15,549 nt of DNA from Alistipes sp. Lineage in GTDB: Bacteria; Bacteroidota; Bacteroidia; Bacteroidales; Rikenellaceae. This document shows positions 8,858-15,499 of this stretch, piece after piece (position 1 is the stretch's first letter; each line of letters starts with the position of its first letter). The stretch is from positions 1-15,549 of the forward strand of contig JAFOXS010000326.1 in assembly GCA_017391665.1 (NCBI GenBank). Reading direction: 5' to 3'. Under the pieces are notes generated by a model. That model made no database searches, was not told the origin of the DNA, and was given only the letters and a program-made list of their open reading frames with translations. Made by a program: the position numbers and the translations under genes.

Positions 8858-9912
8858 AACAATCCTCCCGTATTTGTTTTGCCTGCCTGTGGCAAGGGTT
8901 TTACCATCTGACCCTCACTGAGTTTATGTGCTCCTGCCGCAATAACTACTTCGCCAACTTCCAATCCAGATACAAGCGTAGCTGTACCGTTGGTATGTAA
9001 CTCTGTAATCTCAACGGTACGTTTTGCGACCTTATCACCTGTGATAATCCAAACATAATCGGCATTATTATCGTGAAAAATAGCACTTGTAGGTATCTCC
9101 ACTGCGTTGTTGGACGTAGCACTAAATACCACATCGACCATAGCCAACATACCGACCGAAGGTTTCTCCTTCATTGATGAGGGCAGGGCAAGTCGCAAGG
9201 TGTATAATTGATAGGAATTAACATTGGACGAGATGCTGATAAGGCGGAGTGGTACAGCCTCCTCCACAAAATCAAACTTAGCCTCAAACGAAGCAATATC
9301 ACCTCGGCGATGATACACCGACGAAGGAATAGAAATCTCCACCTCGGGCATTGATGATGAATGCAGGGTTACGATAGGCATACCCGCACCAACCACCGTA
9401 GGAGGGTCAAACAGACGCTGTTTGACATAGCCATCAAATGGGGCATATATCTTTGTGTCGGCGAGTTGATTTTTTGCATTATCTCTTTTTGCTGTTATCT
9501 GCTGCAATCCATAGCGTGCTTTATCGTAATCCGAAGCTGTTGCCACACTATCTGCGTACAATGCCATAACACGTTCCGCCTCAGCCTTAATGCCTTGCCA
9601 TTCCGCTTCAGCCGCCTGTAACTGCAACTCATAATCGCGAGGGTCGATTTGAGCCAACAATTCCCCCTGTCGGACATATTTACCCTCTTGGACAAATACC
9701 TGCTTTAGCGAACCACTTACCTTGAATGCCATATTGACCTCCTCGGCCGCCTTTACTCGCGCTGGGAATTGCAGTTTGTCTGACAAAGTTGCCACTCTTA
9801 CGGTATCACACTTAACCCGAACGATGGGTTGCGTGGATTGTGATTGGTTTCCACAGCCTATGGCAAATGTGGATAGCCCAATCATCATAGAATAAAAGAT
9901 ATATCGCTTCAT
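8854..9912 (-). CDS. RND efflux periplasmic adaptor (membrane fusion) lipoprotein
   Basis: The adaptor that bridges the pump and the outer-membrane channel. From the ATG at 9912 it has 352 residues and a lipoprotein signal, MKRYIFYSMMIGLSTFAIGC, with Cys20 as the probable lipidated residue. A lipoyl half-motif follows (VSGSLKQVFVQEGKYVRQGELLAQIDP, about 55-81). Next come an alpha-helical hairpin (about 85-150), the second lipoyl half (KIYAPFDGYVKQRL), then beta-barrel and membrane-proximal domains ending GLEVGEVVIAAGAHKLSEGQMVKPL. The frame extends 21 residues upstream, but those residues precede the signal sequence and the extended start would lie upstream of the -7 box, so the later start is chosen. 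It is the first gene of the operon, with the promoter immediately upstream. Confidence 0.93.
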   Translation of the reverse strand: MKRYIFYSMMIGLSTFAIGCGNQSQSTQPIVRVKCDTVRVATLSDKLQFPARVKAAEEVNMAFKVSGSLKQVFVQEGKYVRQGELLAQIDPRDYELQLQAAEAEWQGIKAEAERVMALYADSVATASDYDKARYGLQQITAKRDNAKNQLADTKIYAPFDGYVKQRLFDPPTVVGAGMPIVTLHSSSMPEVEISIPSSVYHRRGDIASFEAKFDFVEEAVPLRLISISSNVNSYQLYTLRLALPSSMKEKPSVGMLAMVDVVFSATSNNAVEIPTSAIFHDNNADYVWIITGDKVAKRTVEITELHTNGTATLVSGLEVGEVVIAAGAHKLSEGQMVKPLPQAGKTNTGGLL

Positions 9913-9935
9913 ATTTAGTGAAATTATCATTTGTG

Positions 9936-10006
9936 GTGCAAATGTAGTGCAATTCGATATGTAACTATATATCAATATTTATGAAAGATTGTGCAATATG
10001 TTCGAT
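9936..10006. promoter_or_regulatory. Repeated GTGCAA(A)T motifs; likely AraC-family operator
   Basis: Plus-strand motifs GTGCAAAT (9936), GTGCAAT (9947) and GTGCAAT (9991) lie between the adaptor and regulator genes. The last two are each followed by TTCGAT (9953-9958; 10001-10006). Spacings are 11 and 44 bp, close to one and four helical turns, so the sites would face the same side of the DNA. Such direct repeats fit a two-HTH AraC-type protein binding here to control the pump and possibly itself. Confidence 0.55.
9939..9946 (-). promoter_or_regulatory. -7 box of the efflux operon promoter
   Basis: The minus strand reads TACATTTG, a full match to TAnnTTTG, 26 bases before the adaptor start codon. 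No clean -33 TTG is present at the usual distance, which is consistent with a promoter needing an activator. It overlaps a GTGCAAAT motif that recurs in this intergenic region. Confidence 0.65.
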
Positions 10007-10045
10007 TATTGTAGTGCGTAATACGGTAGATTAATAGTTTTTAAG

Positions 10046-10053
10046 TACATTTG
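10046..10053 (+). promoter_or_regulatory. -7 box of the araC-type regulator promoter
   Basis: TACATTTG on the plus strand is identical to the divergent box at 9939-9946 and ends 18 bases before the regulator ATG at 10072. It decides the start of that gene: the upstream TTG at 10051 lies inside this box and would be at or before the transcript start. Confidence 0.6.
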
Positions 10054-10071
10054 TTCGCTAATGTCGCACGA

Positions 10072-10908
10072 ATGGATAAAGAGTTACACAACATAGATGT
10101 TTTTGACATCAACAAAGAGTTTGTTTCTGGTAGACCACCTGTGATACAGACCGACAAGAATGGATTTTTTCTTTGTCGCAAGGGGTGTGTTACATTGTCA
10201 TTGGATGACAATATATTTGAGGTAGGAGCAGGAGATTTATACATATATCCCCCATTCTCGCAGACCTATATTCGTTCGGTTAGTGATGATATGCAAGGGG
10301 TAATTGGGGTCGCTGATTTTGATTTTGTGATATCCTCCATTGCGTTAATGTCGGATTCAAAGCAACATCTTTATCTTCGTACACGACCTTGTGTAACACT
10401 GCTCAATGAACAACGAAGAAGGATAGAGGAACTAATCACCATTACCAAAAGCCGCCTTACGGAACCCAATCGTCTGTTTCGTTCACAGATATTATCTGCT
10501 TTGGCGCAAACAATATGCTTTGAGATTTTGGAGGCATATTTTTCGGGCAACAGTATTCAGCCATCCGTGCAGACGAGAAAAGATATGATTTTCCACCGCT
10601 TCTTGCAAGATGTATTTACAAATTTCAAACAATATCGCGATGTTAGGTTCTATGCCGAGCAGCAATGCCTAACACCGCGATACTTCGCAACGGTAATTCG
10701 AGAAACATCTGGCCAGACACCCTCCGAATGGATAAATATCTCAACCATCGCAGAGATAAAACGCTTGTTGGCCGACCCTGATTTGAGCATCAAGGAGATT
10801 GCCGAGCAACTACATTTTACTGACCAATCACTCTTTGGGCGCTACTTCAAAAACCTCGAAGGCATATCTCCCCTAAAATACCGCGAGCAGCAGAAATTGC
10901 AGGAGTAA
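10072..10908 (+). CDS. AraC-family transcriptional regulator (divergent from the efflux operon)
   Basis: A 278-residue DNA-binding regulator. The N-terminal half is a cupin-like sensing domain, with strands such as GFFLCRKGCVTLSLDDN and EVGAGDLYIYPPF. The C-terminal 100 residues carry the paired helix-turn-helix of the family: FYAEQQCLTPRYFATVIRETSG for the first, and LSIKEIAEQLHFTDQSLFGRYFKN then GISPLKYRE for the second and its signature. The ATG at 10072 is preferred to a TTG 21 bases upstream that overlaps the -7 box. Divergent placement and shared intergenic repeats imply it controls the pump genes, most likely as an activator. The inducer is unknown. It converges on the relaxase gene with an 82-bp gap (10909-10990) in which I see no terminator hairpin. 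Confidence 0.92.
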   Translation: MDKELHNIDVFDINKEFVSGRPPVIQTDKNGFFLCRKGCVTLSLDDNIFEVGAGDLYIYPPFSQTYIRSVSDDMQGVIGVADFDFVISSIALMSDSKQHLYLRTRPCVTLLNEQRRRIEELITITKSRLTEPNRLFRSQILSALAQTICFEILEAYFSGNSIQPSVQTRKDMIFHRFLQDVFTNFKQYRDVRFYAEQQCLTPRYFATVIRETSGQTPSEWINISTIAEIKRLLADPDLSIKEIAEQLHFTDQSLFGRYFKNLEGISPLKYREQQKLQE

Positions 10909-10990
10909 CTCTATTACTTACTCTATGCCATTTATTATAACGTAAACATAATCGAGCCATCAAAATATATCATAAAACGATCGCAAAGTA

Positions 10991-12364
10991 TTATAGTTTC
11001 AACCCTCGATTTTGTCTTTTGCTTGTCGGCAAGCCCAACGCTTCCATAAACTCATCTTTCTTGCGTCTGAACCAAGAGTGATGCGAAACGCCATCGATTC
11101 TAAGGTCAAATCTTCCCTCCTTATCTTCTTTGAGGGAGCAGACCGCACCATTGGCTGAAAACGATTGGTTAAACATCGTTGAGTAGAGCTTACCTTTGAC
11201 GGGTATTTCCTTAAAGGTACATAATAATTTGATAAGGTTGTCGTTGAACCCCATTTTCTCGCTGAGGTATTTAATCATCGGCATCAATTTCTCTACATAC
11301 GGGAAGTAACGCAGAATCTTGTCGATATACTCCGATTGTTTACGATGTTCCGCTTCGTATGATTGCTTGACCTCCTGTATTTGCTTTTGGTGTTCCACCT
11401 GCATTTGCTTTATATTGGATTGCAGTTGCTCGATGGTCTCGTCTCGGATTGCTATTTCGTCCCGTAAATCCTCGTTTTTGCGTTCCAATGATTTCATCTT
11501 ACCGCTACCAAAAAGAGAACTGACACCACTTGCAAGAGCTGTGGCAGCATCGGTGGCCACGCTCTTGAGCTTGTCGGTGCGTATCTCCGATTTCACCAGT
11601 TTGAGTTCTTGCTCGGCAAGATCTATCTGGTGCTCCTTGTGTTGCCGTTCAGCCTCTATGCGTTCCAACTCGGCACGCTGCTTCTCTATGATGAAGTCGT
11701 TACGCTCCAAATGCTCCTTGCCCGTTTCGGTTTTGGATTGTCCTCGCTCCATTGATAGAATCTCGGATGCCAATGTCTGCATCTGTGTCATATCATCATC
11801 GTTTAGTTTTCGGCTCTTGCCCGTATCGTGGTCCATCCAGTCGAATACGATATGTGCGTGGTAGTTGGGCTTGAACCAACGACCATCAATTTGAAAACTC
11901 TCCTTATCGTCAGGGGCTGGCTCTCCACCGAGCCAATGCCCCTCATCCTTATGAAGGAATATTTGCAGCGGTGTGATACCCCAACGCTGTTGACACTCCT
12001 CACCAAATCTGCGAACATCCTCCAATGTGGTTTCGGACTTGATGAGTAGCACACCCTCACGAATGGGTGAGCATCCTGCCACCTTGACAATCTTGCCACT
12101 CTTGGTTTTGCGTTCTCGCTCTTTCTCCTGCATCGCTCGCCCCGTCTTAGCCTTTACCATCTGCTTGATCTTATCGTAATGCGTCTGTAAGTCGTAGTCG
12201 CCCAAGCGAGGATTTATCCAATACTCATTGTCGGCAACAAGTTGGGGTATGAGGTAGATTTTAGACTCTCCGATGTTACGCATATACTCGGGAGTTCTGA
12301 GGTTGTGAGCATCGCTCGATGATATGTTGCAAGGCTTAATATGTATGCTACTTTTTACTGCCAT
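10991..12364 (-). CDS. MobV-family mobilisation relaxase (Pre/BmpH-like)
   Basis: A 457-residue relaxase expected to nick one strand at oriT and lead the DNA through a conjugation channel supplied by another element. Residues 20-23 read HNLR, matching motif I (HNxR) of MobM-type proteins. The metal-binding motif III is split: HKDEGH at 138-143 and NYHAHIVFDW at 167-176, separated by a loop of about 23 residues, where MobM has a compact HNDE...PHxH. From about residue 220 to 350 it forms a long coiled coil rich in Glu, Gln and Lys, interrupted by a small Ala/Gly/Ser patch near 270-290. The C-terminal region is unassigned. The putative oriT lies directly upstream. No coupling protein or type IV secretion gene is visible, so it would be mobilisable rather than self-transmissible. 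Confidence 0.92.
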   Translation of the reverse strand: MAVKSSIHIKPCNISSSDAHNLRTPEYMRNIGESKIYLIPQLVADNEYWINPRLGDYDLQTHYDKIKQMVKAKTGRAMQEKERERKTKSGKIVKVAGCSPIREGVLLIKSETTLEDVRRFGEECQQRWGITPLQIFLHKDEGHWLGGEPAPDDKESFQIDGRWFKPNYHAHIVFDWMDHDTGKSRKLNDDDMTQMQTLASEILSMERGQSKTETGKEHLERNDFIIEKQRAELERIEAERQHKEHQIDLAEQELKLVKSEIRTDKLKSVATDAATALASGVSSLFGSGKMKSLERKNEDLRDEIAIRDETIEQLQSNIKQMQVEHQKQIQEVKQSYEAEHRKQSEYIDKILRYFPYVEKLMPMIKYLSEKMGFNDNLIKLLCTFKEIPVKGKLYSTMFNQSFSANGAVCSLKEDKEGRFDLRIDGVSHHSWFRRKKDEFMEALGLPTSKRQNRGLKL

Positions 12365-12420
12365 TGTTATTCTGATTTTATTGGTTGCACTAATGTTTGT
12401 TGGTCATTTGGTCACTTGCT

Positions 12421-12539
12421 TCCGCTGTCGGGGTCCTTAGGGGCGAAGCCCATAAGCGGAGTGCAGAGAGGTCACTCTGCACCCTCGGTAGAGCCCACAA
12501 CTACTTTAAGCGAAGCGTGTAGTTATAGTGGGCTATAAC
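12421..12539. other. Putative origin of transfer (oriT) with nested hairpins
   Basis: Between the primase and relaxase genes lie four inverted repeats in a row. They are TCCGCT/AGCGGA (12421-12460, with inner GGGC-GAA-GCCC), GTGCAGAG/CTCTGCAC (12461-12482), AGCCCAC-AACTAC with its bulged complement (12492-12534), and GTTATAG-TGGG-CTATAAC (12522-12539). The last resembles the pMV158/MobV nick hairpin, whose core reads TAGTGTG/TTA; here the plus strand has TAGTGGG/CTA. Position beside a MobV gene supports the call. The nicked strand is uncertain because the core is nearly symmetric. It overlaps the primase stop codon. Confidence 0.65.
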
Positions 12540-13498
12540 CTGAAGCCTCGTTTCTTCTTCGGCTGCAGTTGTGGCATCCGCCTTGCGGATTGGACTTGCG
12601 ATTTCTTTACAGCCTGTTTTGCTTGGTTTCGGTGGCATAGATAGTCATTCAAATCCTTATGTACTGCGTAGTGATGCGACATATCTTGAATCCTGTTTCC
12701 GAACATCTTTTTCAGATTCTCATACGCTCTTTGCCCTGCTTGGTCGTTATCAAGAAAACTACCTATTCGCGTGTATGGGCGTAGAAGTTGCTCGGCTTTT
12801 GAGAGGTTTGTAACGGAGTTCAGCACCATATAATCCTGCTCGCCTGTGCGTGGCTCTTCGGGGGTGTTGTTCACTCGGATTGTAAGAAACGAGAGGTAAT
12901 CCATAAAGCCCTCGAAGAGATAACACACTGCTCGTTGCTCGCCCTGCTGTCGGATATGGGTAATATCCTTTGGAGCAAGACAACCTTTGAAGTAGCGGTT
13001 GCGGAGTTCATAGCCACCTGCAATATTCGGGAAGCCTATGGTGAAATATGGTTTGCCGTTATGCTCAAATCGCAACTCCTTACACTCTCTTTTGGCGAGT
13101 TCGATGTTTATTCCTCGTCCTCGCAGATAGTCGATAAGGGCTGGAGAAGATAATTCGCCAACCTGTACACCTTGAAAACTGCTGTTATGTGCTTTCTGCT
13201 CGCCAAAAGAGAATGATGCCGGGCGAATGTACGGTGTTCGCTCCGCTATGCGTTCCAACAGATAAGCTACATTGTCGCTATGGTATAGTTCTGCTGCCAA
13301 TGCGATGATGTTGCCACCCTTGCCGATACCGAAGTCATACCATTGGTTTAACTCGGTGTTTACCTTAAACGAAGCATCGGTTTCGTTCCTCAGAGGTGAT
13401 TTATACCATAGGCTCCTGCCTTGTTGCTTAACAGGTGTATATCCCAAACTTTGCAGATAGTCTGCCAACTTGATTTTCTTTATTTCGTTGATATTCAT
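12533..13498 (-). CDS. Toprim-domain primase-like protein
   Basis: A 321-residue DnaG-type protein likely to prime DNA synthesis of the element. The first 70 residues align with a CHC2 zinc-ribbon in layout (KSPLRNETDASFKV, then WYDFGIGKGGNIIALA), but the Cys/His ligands are replaced by residues such as Tyr, Arg and Gly, so zinc is probably not bound. The Toprim fold follows, with EGFMD at 196-200 and LDNDQAG from 249, supplying the conserved Glu and Asp residues that coordinate metal. The C-terminus is basic (QPKKKRGFRL). It lies downstream of the ATPase with a 131-bp gap containing inverted repeats. No Shine-Dalgarno is seen at the ATG at 13498. It may act with the RepA-like ATPase in replication or post-transfer strand synthesis. 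Confidence 0.88.
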   Translation of the reverse strand: MNINEIKKIKLADYLQSLGYTPVKQQGRSLWYKSPLRNETDASFKVNTELNQWYDFGIGKGGNIIALAAELYHSDNVAYLLERIAERTPYIRPASFSFGEQKAHNSSFQGVQVGELSSPALIDYLRGRGINIELAKRECKELRFEHNGKPYFTIGFPNIAGGYELRNRYFKGCLAPKDITHIRQQGEQRAVCYLFEGFMDYLSFLTIRVNNTPEEPRTGEQDYMVLNSVTNLSKAEQLLRPYTRIGSFLDNDQAGQRAYENLKKMFGNRIQDMSHHYAVHKDLNDYLCHRNQAKQAVKKSQVQSARRMPQLQPKKKRGFRL

Positions 13499-13629
13499 AT
13501 TGTTTCGTTTTTATAAGTTAATTGATTGGTTGATATACCGATTGAGTGCTATTGTGCAGTCACTCAATCGGCTTGGATTTTAGGTTTAGCAGTACGAATT
13601 ATATATGCCCGAACTAAACTAAACCTACA
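13499..13629. repeat. Two inverted repeats between the ATPase and primase genes
   Basis: CCGATTGAGTG (13538-13548) pairs perfectly with CACTCAATCGG (13561-13571) across 12 bases. TAGGTTTAG (13581-13589) pairs perfectly with CTAAACCTA (13619-13627) across 29 bases. Neither is followed by a T run on the minus strand, so simple intrinsic termination is unlikely. Both sit in the leader of the primase mRNA and could be attenuators, protein-binding sites or priming sites. Confidence 0.6.
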
Positions 13630-14697
13630 TTAGAATACGAAGTCGCGATTGTATCGCCACCCTTTGCCCTCGGGAATGATCATTCGTTTATTTTCGAGGA
13701 ATTTCCTCAAATCCACAAGCTTATTGCGACCTCGTTCATAACCGATACTCGCATAGCCCGTTTTCAGTGCTGCAATGATATTCGGGTAGCCCTGTATCAC
13801 ATTGTTACCAAAAGCAGTCTCCAATGCTTGGCGGTGCTCCTGCTCGCTAAGTTCATTCAATGGGAATGTGCGATCTTTGCGTGGCTGGTCAAAGGTGTAA
13901 TCCCTGACCAATTCGGGTAGAGCATCATCATTGATGCGGAAAGCAAACGGAGTGAAATCCCTATCTCGAATGTGCATAGCCTTAACCTCGCTGATATTGG
14001 CATCTTGCGTGCTCTTGGTTACTTGCAGCACCGTTTCTGCCTTATTGTTGAGTTCTGTTCCTATATGCCCTCGGGTGTTGTCATCGCCTTTGTTAAGGTG
14101 TAACACCGTATGGATATGTAGATTATATTCACTCGACCAACGCATAAGCAGATTGATAATCTCTGCCGATTCGCTTGGGGAGTTTATATCGTACATCAAA
14201 TCCCTGATGCCGTCAATAATCACAAGCCCGATACCTTTTACTCTTCGCAAGGTTTCGCCGATAATCTCTCTACGCCTCTCGGGAGTATGCTCACGCAGAA
14301 CAATGAAAAGGAAATCTTTGCTATTCTGCTCAATGTCGCACCCTGCCAACCGCATTATGCGTTTGAGCACCTTATGGCAATGGTAGAAGCTTTGCTCAGT
14401 ATCAACATAGAGAATCTTGCGTTTCTCCTGTGGCAGATATGCCGAGTATTGCAATACCTCACTATTTCTTAGTGCTGCTGCCACGATAGCCGAGATATTA
14501 AAGGTCTTTTTGCTCTTTGCCTTGCCTGTCGAGGCACTGAAATTACCCAATGTGCCAATGGTCGAGCCATTCACCCAAAGTATTTCGGGTGGTGTATCGT
14601 ATGTGTCAGTAACTTTCAGATGGACACTTCGCCAGATAGCAGCAAACTCATCATCTGCCATCGGTGGCTTGGGCGCTGATGCTCTATTATTTTCCAT
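13630..14697 (-). CDS. RepA-like AAA_25 family ATPase
   Basis: A 355-residue RecA-fold ATPase related to the hexameric RepA helicases of mobile elements. The Walker A region is GNFSASTGKAKSKKT (51-65), in the form usual for Bacteroidales elements. ILYVDTEQS follows at 95-103, and the Walker B LVIIDG has Asp162. The HTVLHLNKGDD segment further on resembles the sensor region. The C-terminal 80 residues include a winged-helix-like end (GRNKLVDLRKFLENKRMI). A longer frame starts at 14730, but the ATG at 14697 is preferred because it gives an 11-bp overlap with the upstream helix-turn-helix gene rather than a longer one. Gene order with a primase and relaxase indicates a replication role for the element. 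Confidence 0.85.
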   Translation of the reverse strand: MENNRASAPKPPMADDEFAAIWRSVHLKVTDTYDTPPEILWVNGSTIGTLGNFSASTGKAKSKKTFNISAIVAAALRNSEVLQYSAYLPQEKRKILYVDTEQSFYHCHKVLKRIMRLAGCDIEQNSKDFLFIVLREHTPERRREIIGETLRRVKGIGLVIIDGIRDLMYDINSPSESAEIINLLMRWSSEYNLHIHTVLHLNKGDDNTRGHIGTELNNKAETVLQVTKSTQDANISEVKAMHIRDRDFTPFAFRINDDALPELVRDYTFDQPRKDRTFPLNELSEQEHRQALETAFGNNVIQGYPNIIAALKTGYASIGYERGRNKLVDLRKFLENKRMIIPEGKGWRYNRDFVF

Positions 14698-15043
14698 AGT
14701 TACGCAATTTACGGTTAGCACTCTTGGCAATAGTCAATGCCGCATCGCTCTTATCATTCACTCTACGGGCGAGATTATCTGCCCACGAAAGAAGCTCCTT
14801 ACGCGAAAAGAGAAGTTTATTGCCATACTTGCGGAATGGTACTTCACCCTTTGCTGTAAGTTTATACAAGCGTGCTTTGGAGATTAAGAATCCGTGCTGT
14901 TCCAATGCCTCGACTGCGGCATCGGGAGTGAGATTGTCGGGCAGTTCCTTTTGAGTATGGTTAAGACCTGCCAATGTCTGCGAAACGGTTTCGCTTACGA
15001 TAGCCCTTAACTCTTCGGGCGTGGTTACAATAATTTGGTTCAT
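14687..15043 (-). CDS. Small helix-turn-helix protein (excisionase/DUF3853-like)
   Basis: A 118-residue protein with a MerR/excisionase-type winged helix (about 40-90): an N-terminal helix (TPDAAVEALEQHG), the recognition region ISKARLYKLTAKGEVPFRKYG, and a wing leading into FSRKELLSWADN. In Bacteroidales mobilisable elements such proteins usually head the replication/mobilisation operon and act as excisionase or autoregulator. Which applies here cannot be read from the sequence. The ATG at 15043 is preceded by AAAAAGGACG on the minus strand, one of the few Shine-Dalgarno-like sequences in the window. Its stop overlaps the ATPase start by 11 bp. The upstream 450 bp carries the repeats and palindromes listed separately, which it might bind. 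Confidence 0.82.
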   Translation of the reverse strand: MNQIIVTTPEELRAIVSETVSQTLAGLNHTQKELPDNLTPDAAVEALEQHGFLISKARLYKLTAKGEVPFRKYGNKLLFSRKELLSWADNLARRVNDKSDAALTIAKSANRKLRNYGK

Positions 15044-15071
15044 TTTATTCGTCCTTTTTAAGTTAATACTT

Positions 15072-15087
15072 GGCTATCGTCATAGCC
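15072..15087 (-). other. Leader hairpin upstream of the helix-turn-helix gene
   Basis: GGCTAT (15072-15077) and ATAGCC (15082-15087) form a perfect 6-bp stem with a CGTC loop, 28 bases before the start codon at 15043. It would sit in the 5' leader of the operon mRNA and could affect stability or translation of the first gene. Confidence 0.4.
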
Positions 15088-15159
15088 CTCTCAACCGATT
15101 GATGCTGCAAAGGAAGAATAAAGGAAACTAAATATCGAATTGTCAATAACTTAACCCAC

Positions 15160-15278
15160 CTATGACAGATTGTGCCATAACTACGACAGATGATGACACA
15201 GCATAGATTTGAGGTGATTGGTGTATAAGACAAATGTAGGACAAGTGACGCTATGGCATCATTTGTCCTACATCTGTC
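15160..15278. repeat. Iteron-like repeats with a 50-bp near-palindrome
   Basis: Two tandem 21-bp units begin at 15160 (CTATGACAGATTGTGCCATAA) and 15181, agreeing at 15 of 21 positions around GACAGATnnTGnCA. Next, 15229-15278 is an almost perfect 50-bp inverted repeat. Its arms GACARATGTAGGACAARTGA differ at only two positions, and pairing nearly continues to the centre. The minus strand from 15268 downward also reads GACAAATGATGCCATA, a diverged copy of the same unit. Candidate roles are replication-initiator iterons, excisionase sites, or an operator for the downstream gene. Confidence 0.65.
15231..15238 (-). promoter_or_regulatory. -7-like box inside the palindrome arm
   Basis: Minus-strand TACATTTG matches TAnnTTTG and is identical to both boxes flanking the efflux intergenic region. 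It would give a leader of about 180 bases to the helix-turn-helix gene. Because it lies in the arm of the 15229-15278 palindrome, any protein bound there would block or gate this promoter. No clear -33 element is seen. Confidence 0.4.
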
Positions 15279-15306
15279 AAGTCATTTTCAAAAAGTACTA
15301 TTTTTT

Positions 15307-15499
15307 AGAAGATGTTTGTATTTTATTTCGAGATTAGTTGAGAACTATTTTTGAAATGGTTTAGGTTTGGGGTATGCAGCTAATAGCGGGCTATTTGCAA
15401 ATTACCCAAATCTAAAACAACCAAAAAGAGTCTCAAATAAGCCGAAACTATTGTTTGTAATTAGGGCAGACTTATTCAATAAAATGCAAAACATCTTCT
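15307..15499. repeat. Nested imperfect palindrome of about 190 bp
   Basis: Four nested arm pairs share one centre. The outermost is AGAAGATGTTT (15307-15317) with AAACATCTTCT (15489-15499), perfect. Inside it is ATTTTATT (15320-15327) with AATAAAAT (15478-15485). Next is TTGAGA plus CTATTTTTG (15338-15353) with CAAAAAGAG plus TCTCAA (15422-15436). Next is TTTAGGTTTGGG (15360-15371) with CCCAAATCTAAA (15405-15416). The centre is AATAG-CGGG-CTATT (15382-15394). An unpaired asymmetry of about 40 bases lies on the right (15437-15477). No protein-coding frame is apparent. It could fold as a long cruciform or RNA. Confidence 0.65.

Noticed and set aside
11319..11864. A 181-codon plus-strand frame opposite the relaxase
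   Set aside because: The Ser/Cys-rich product is the antisense of the coiled-coil region, while the minus-strand frame has conserved relaxase motifs.
15107..15118. CTTCCTTTG on the minus strand as the promoter of the helix-turn-helix gene
   Set aside because: It misses the conserved TA of the TAnnTTTG box and lacks a convincing -33 element; retained only as a weak alternative to the box at 15231-15238.
15160..15278. A possible CRISPR array suggested by regularly spaced similar units
   Set aside because: The units are diverged, only two are tandem without spacers, and one is inverted; there are no identical repeats with unique spacers and no cas genes.
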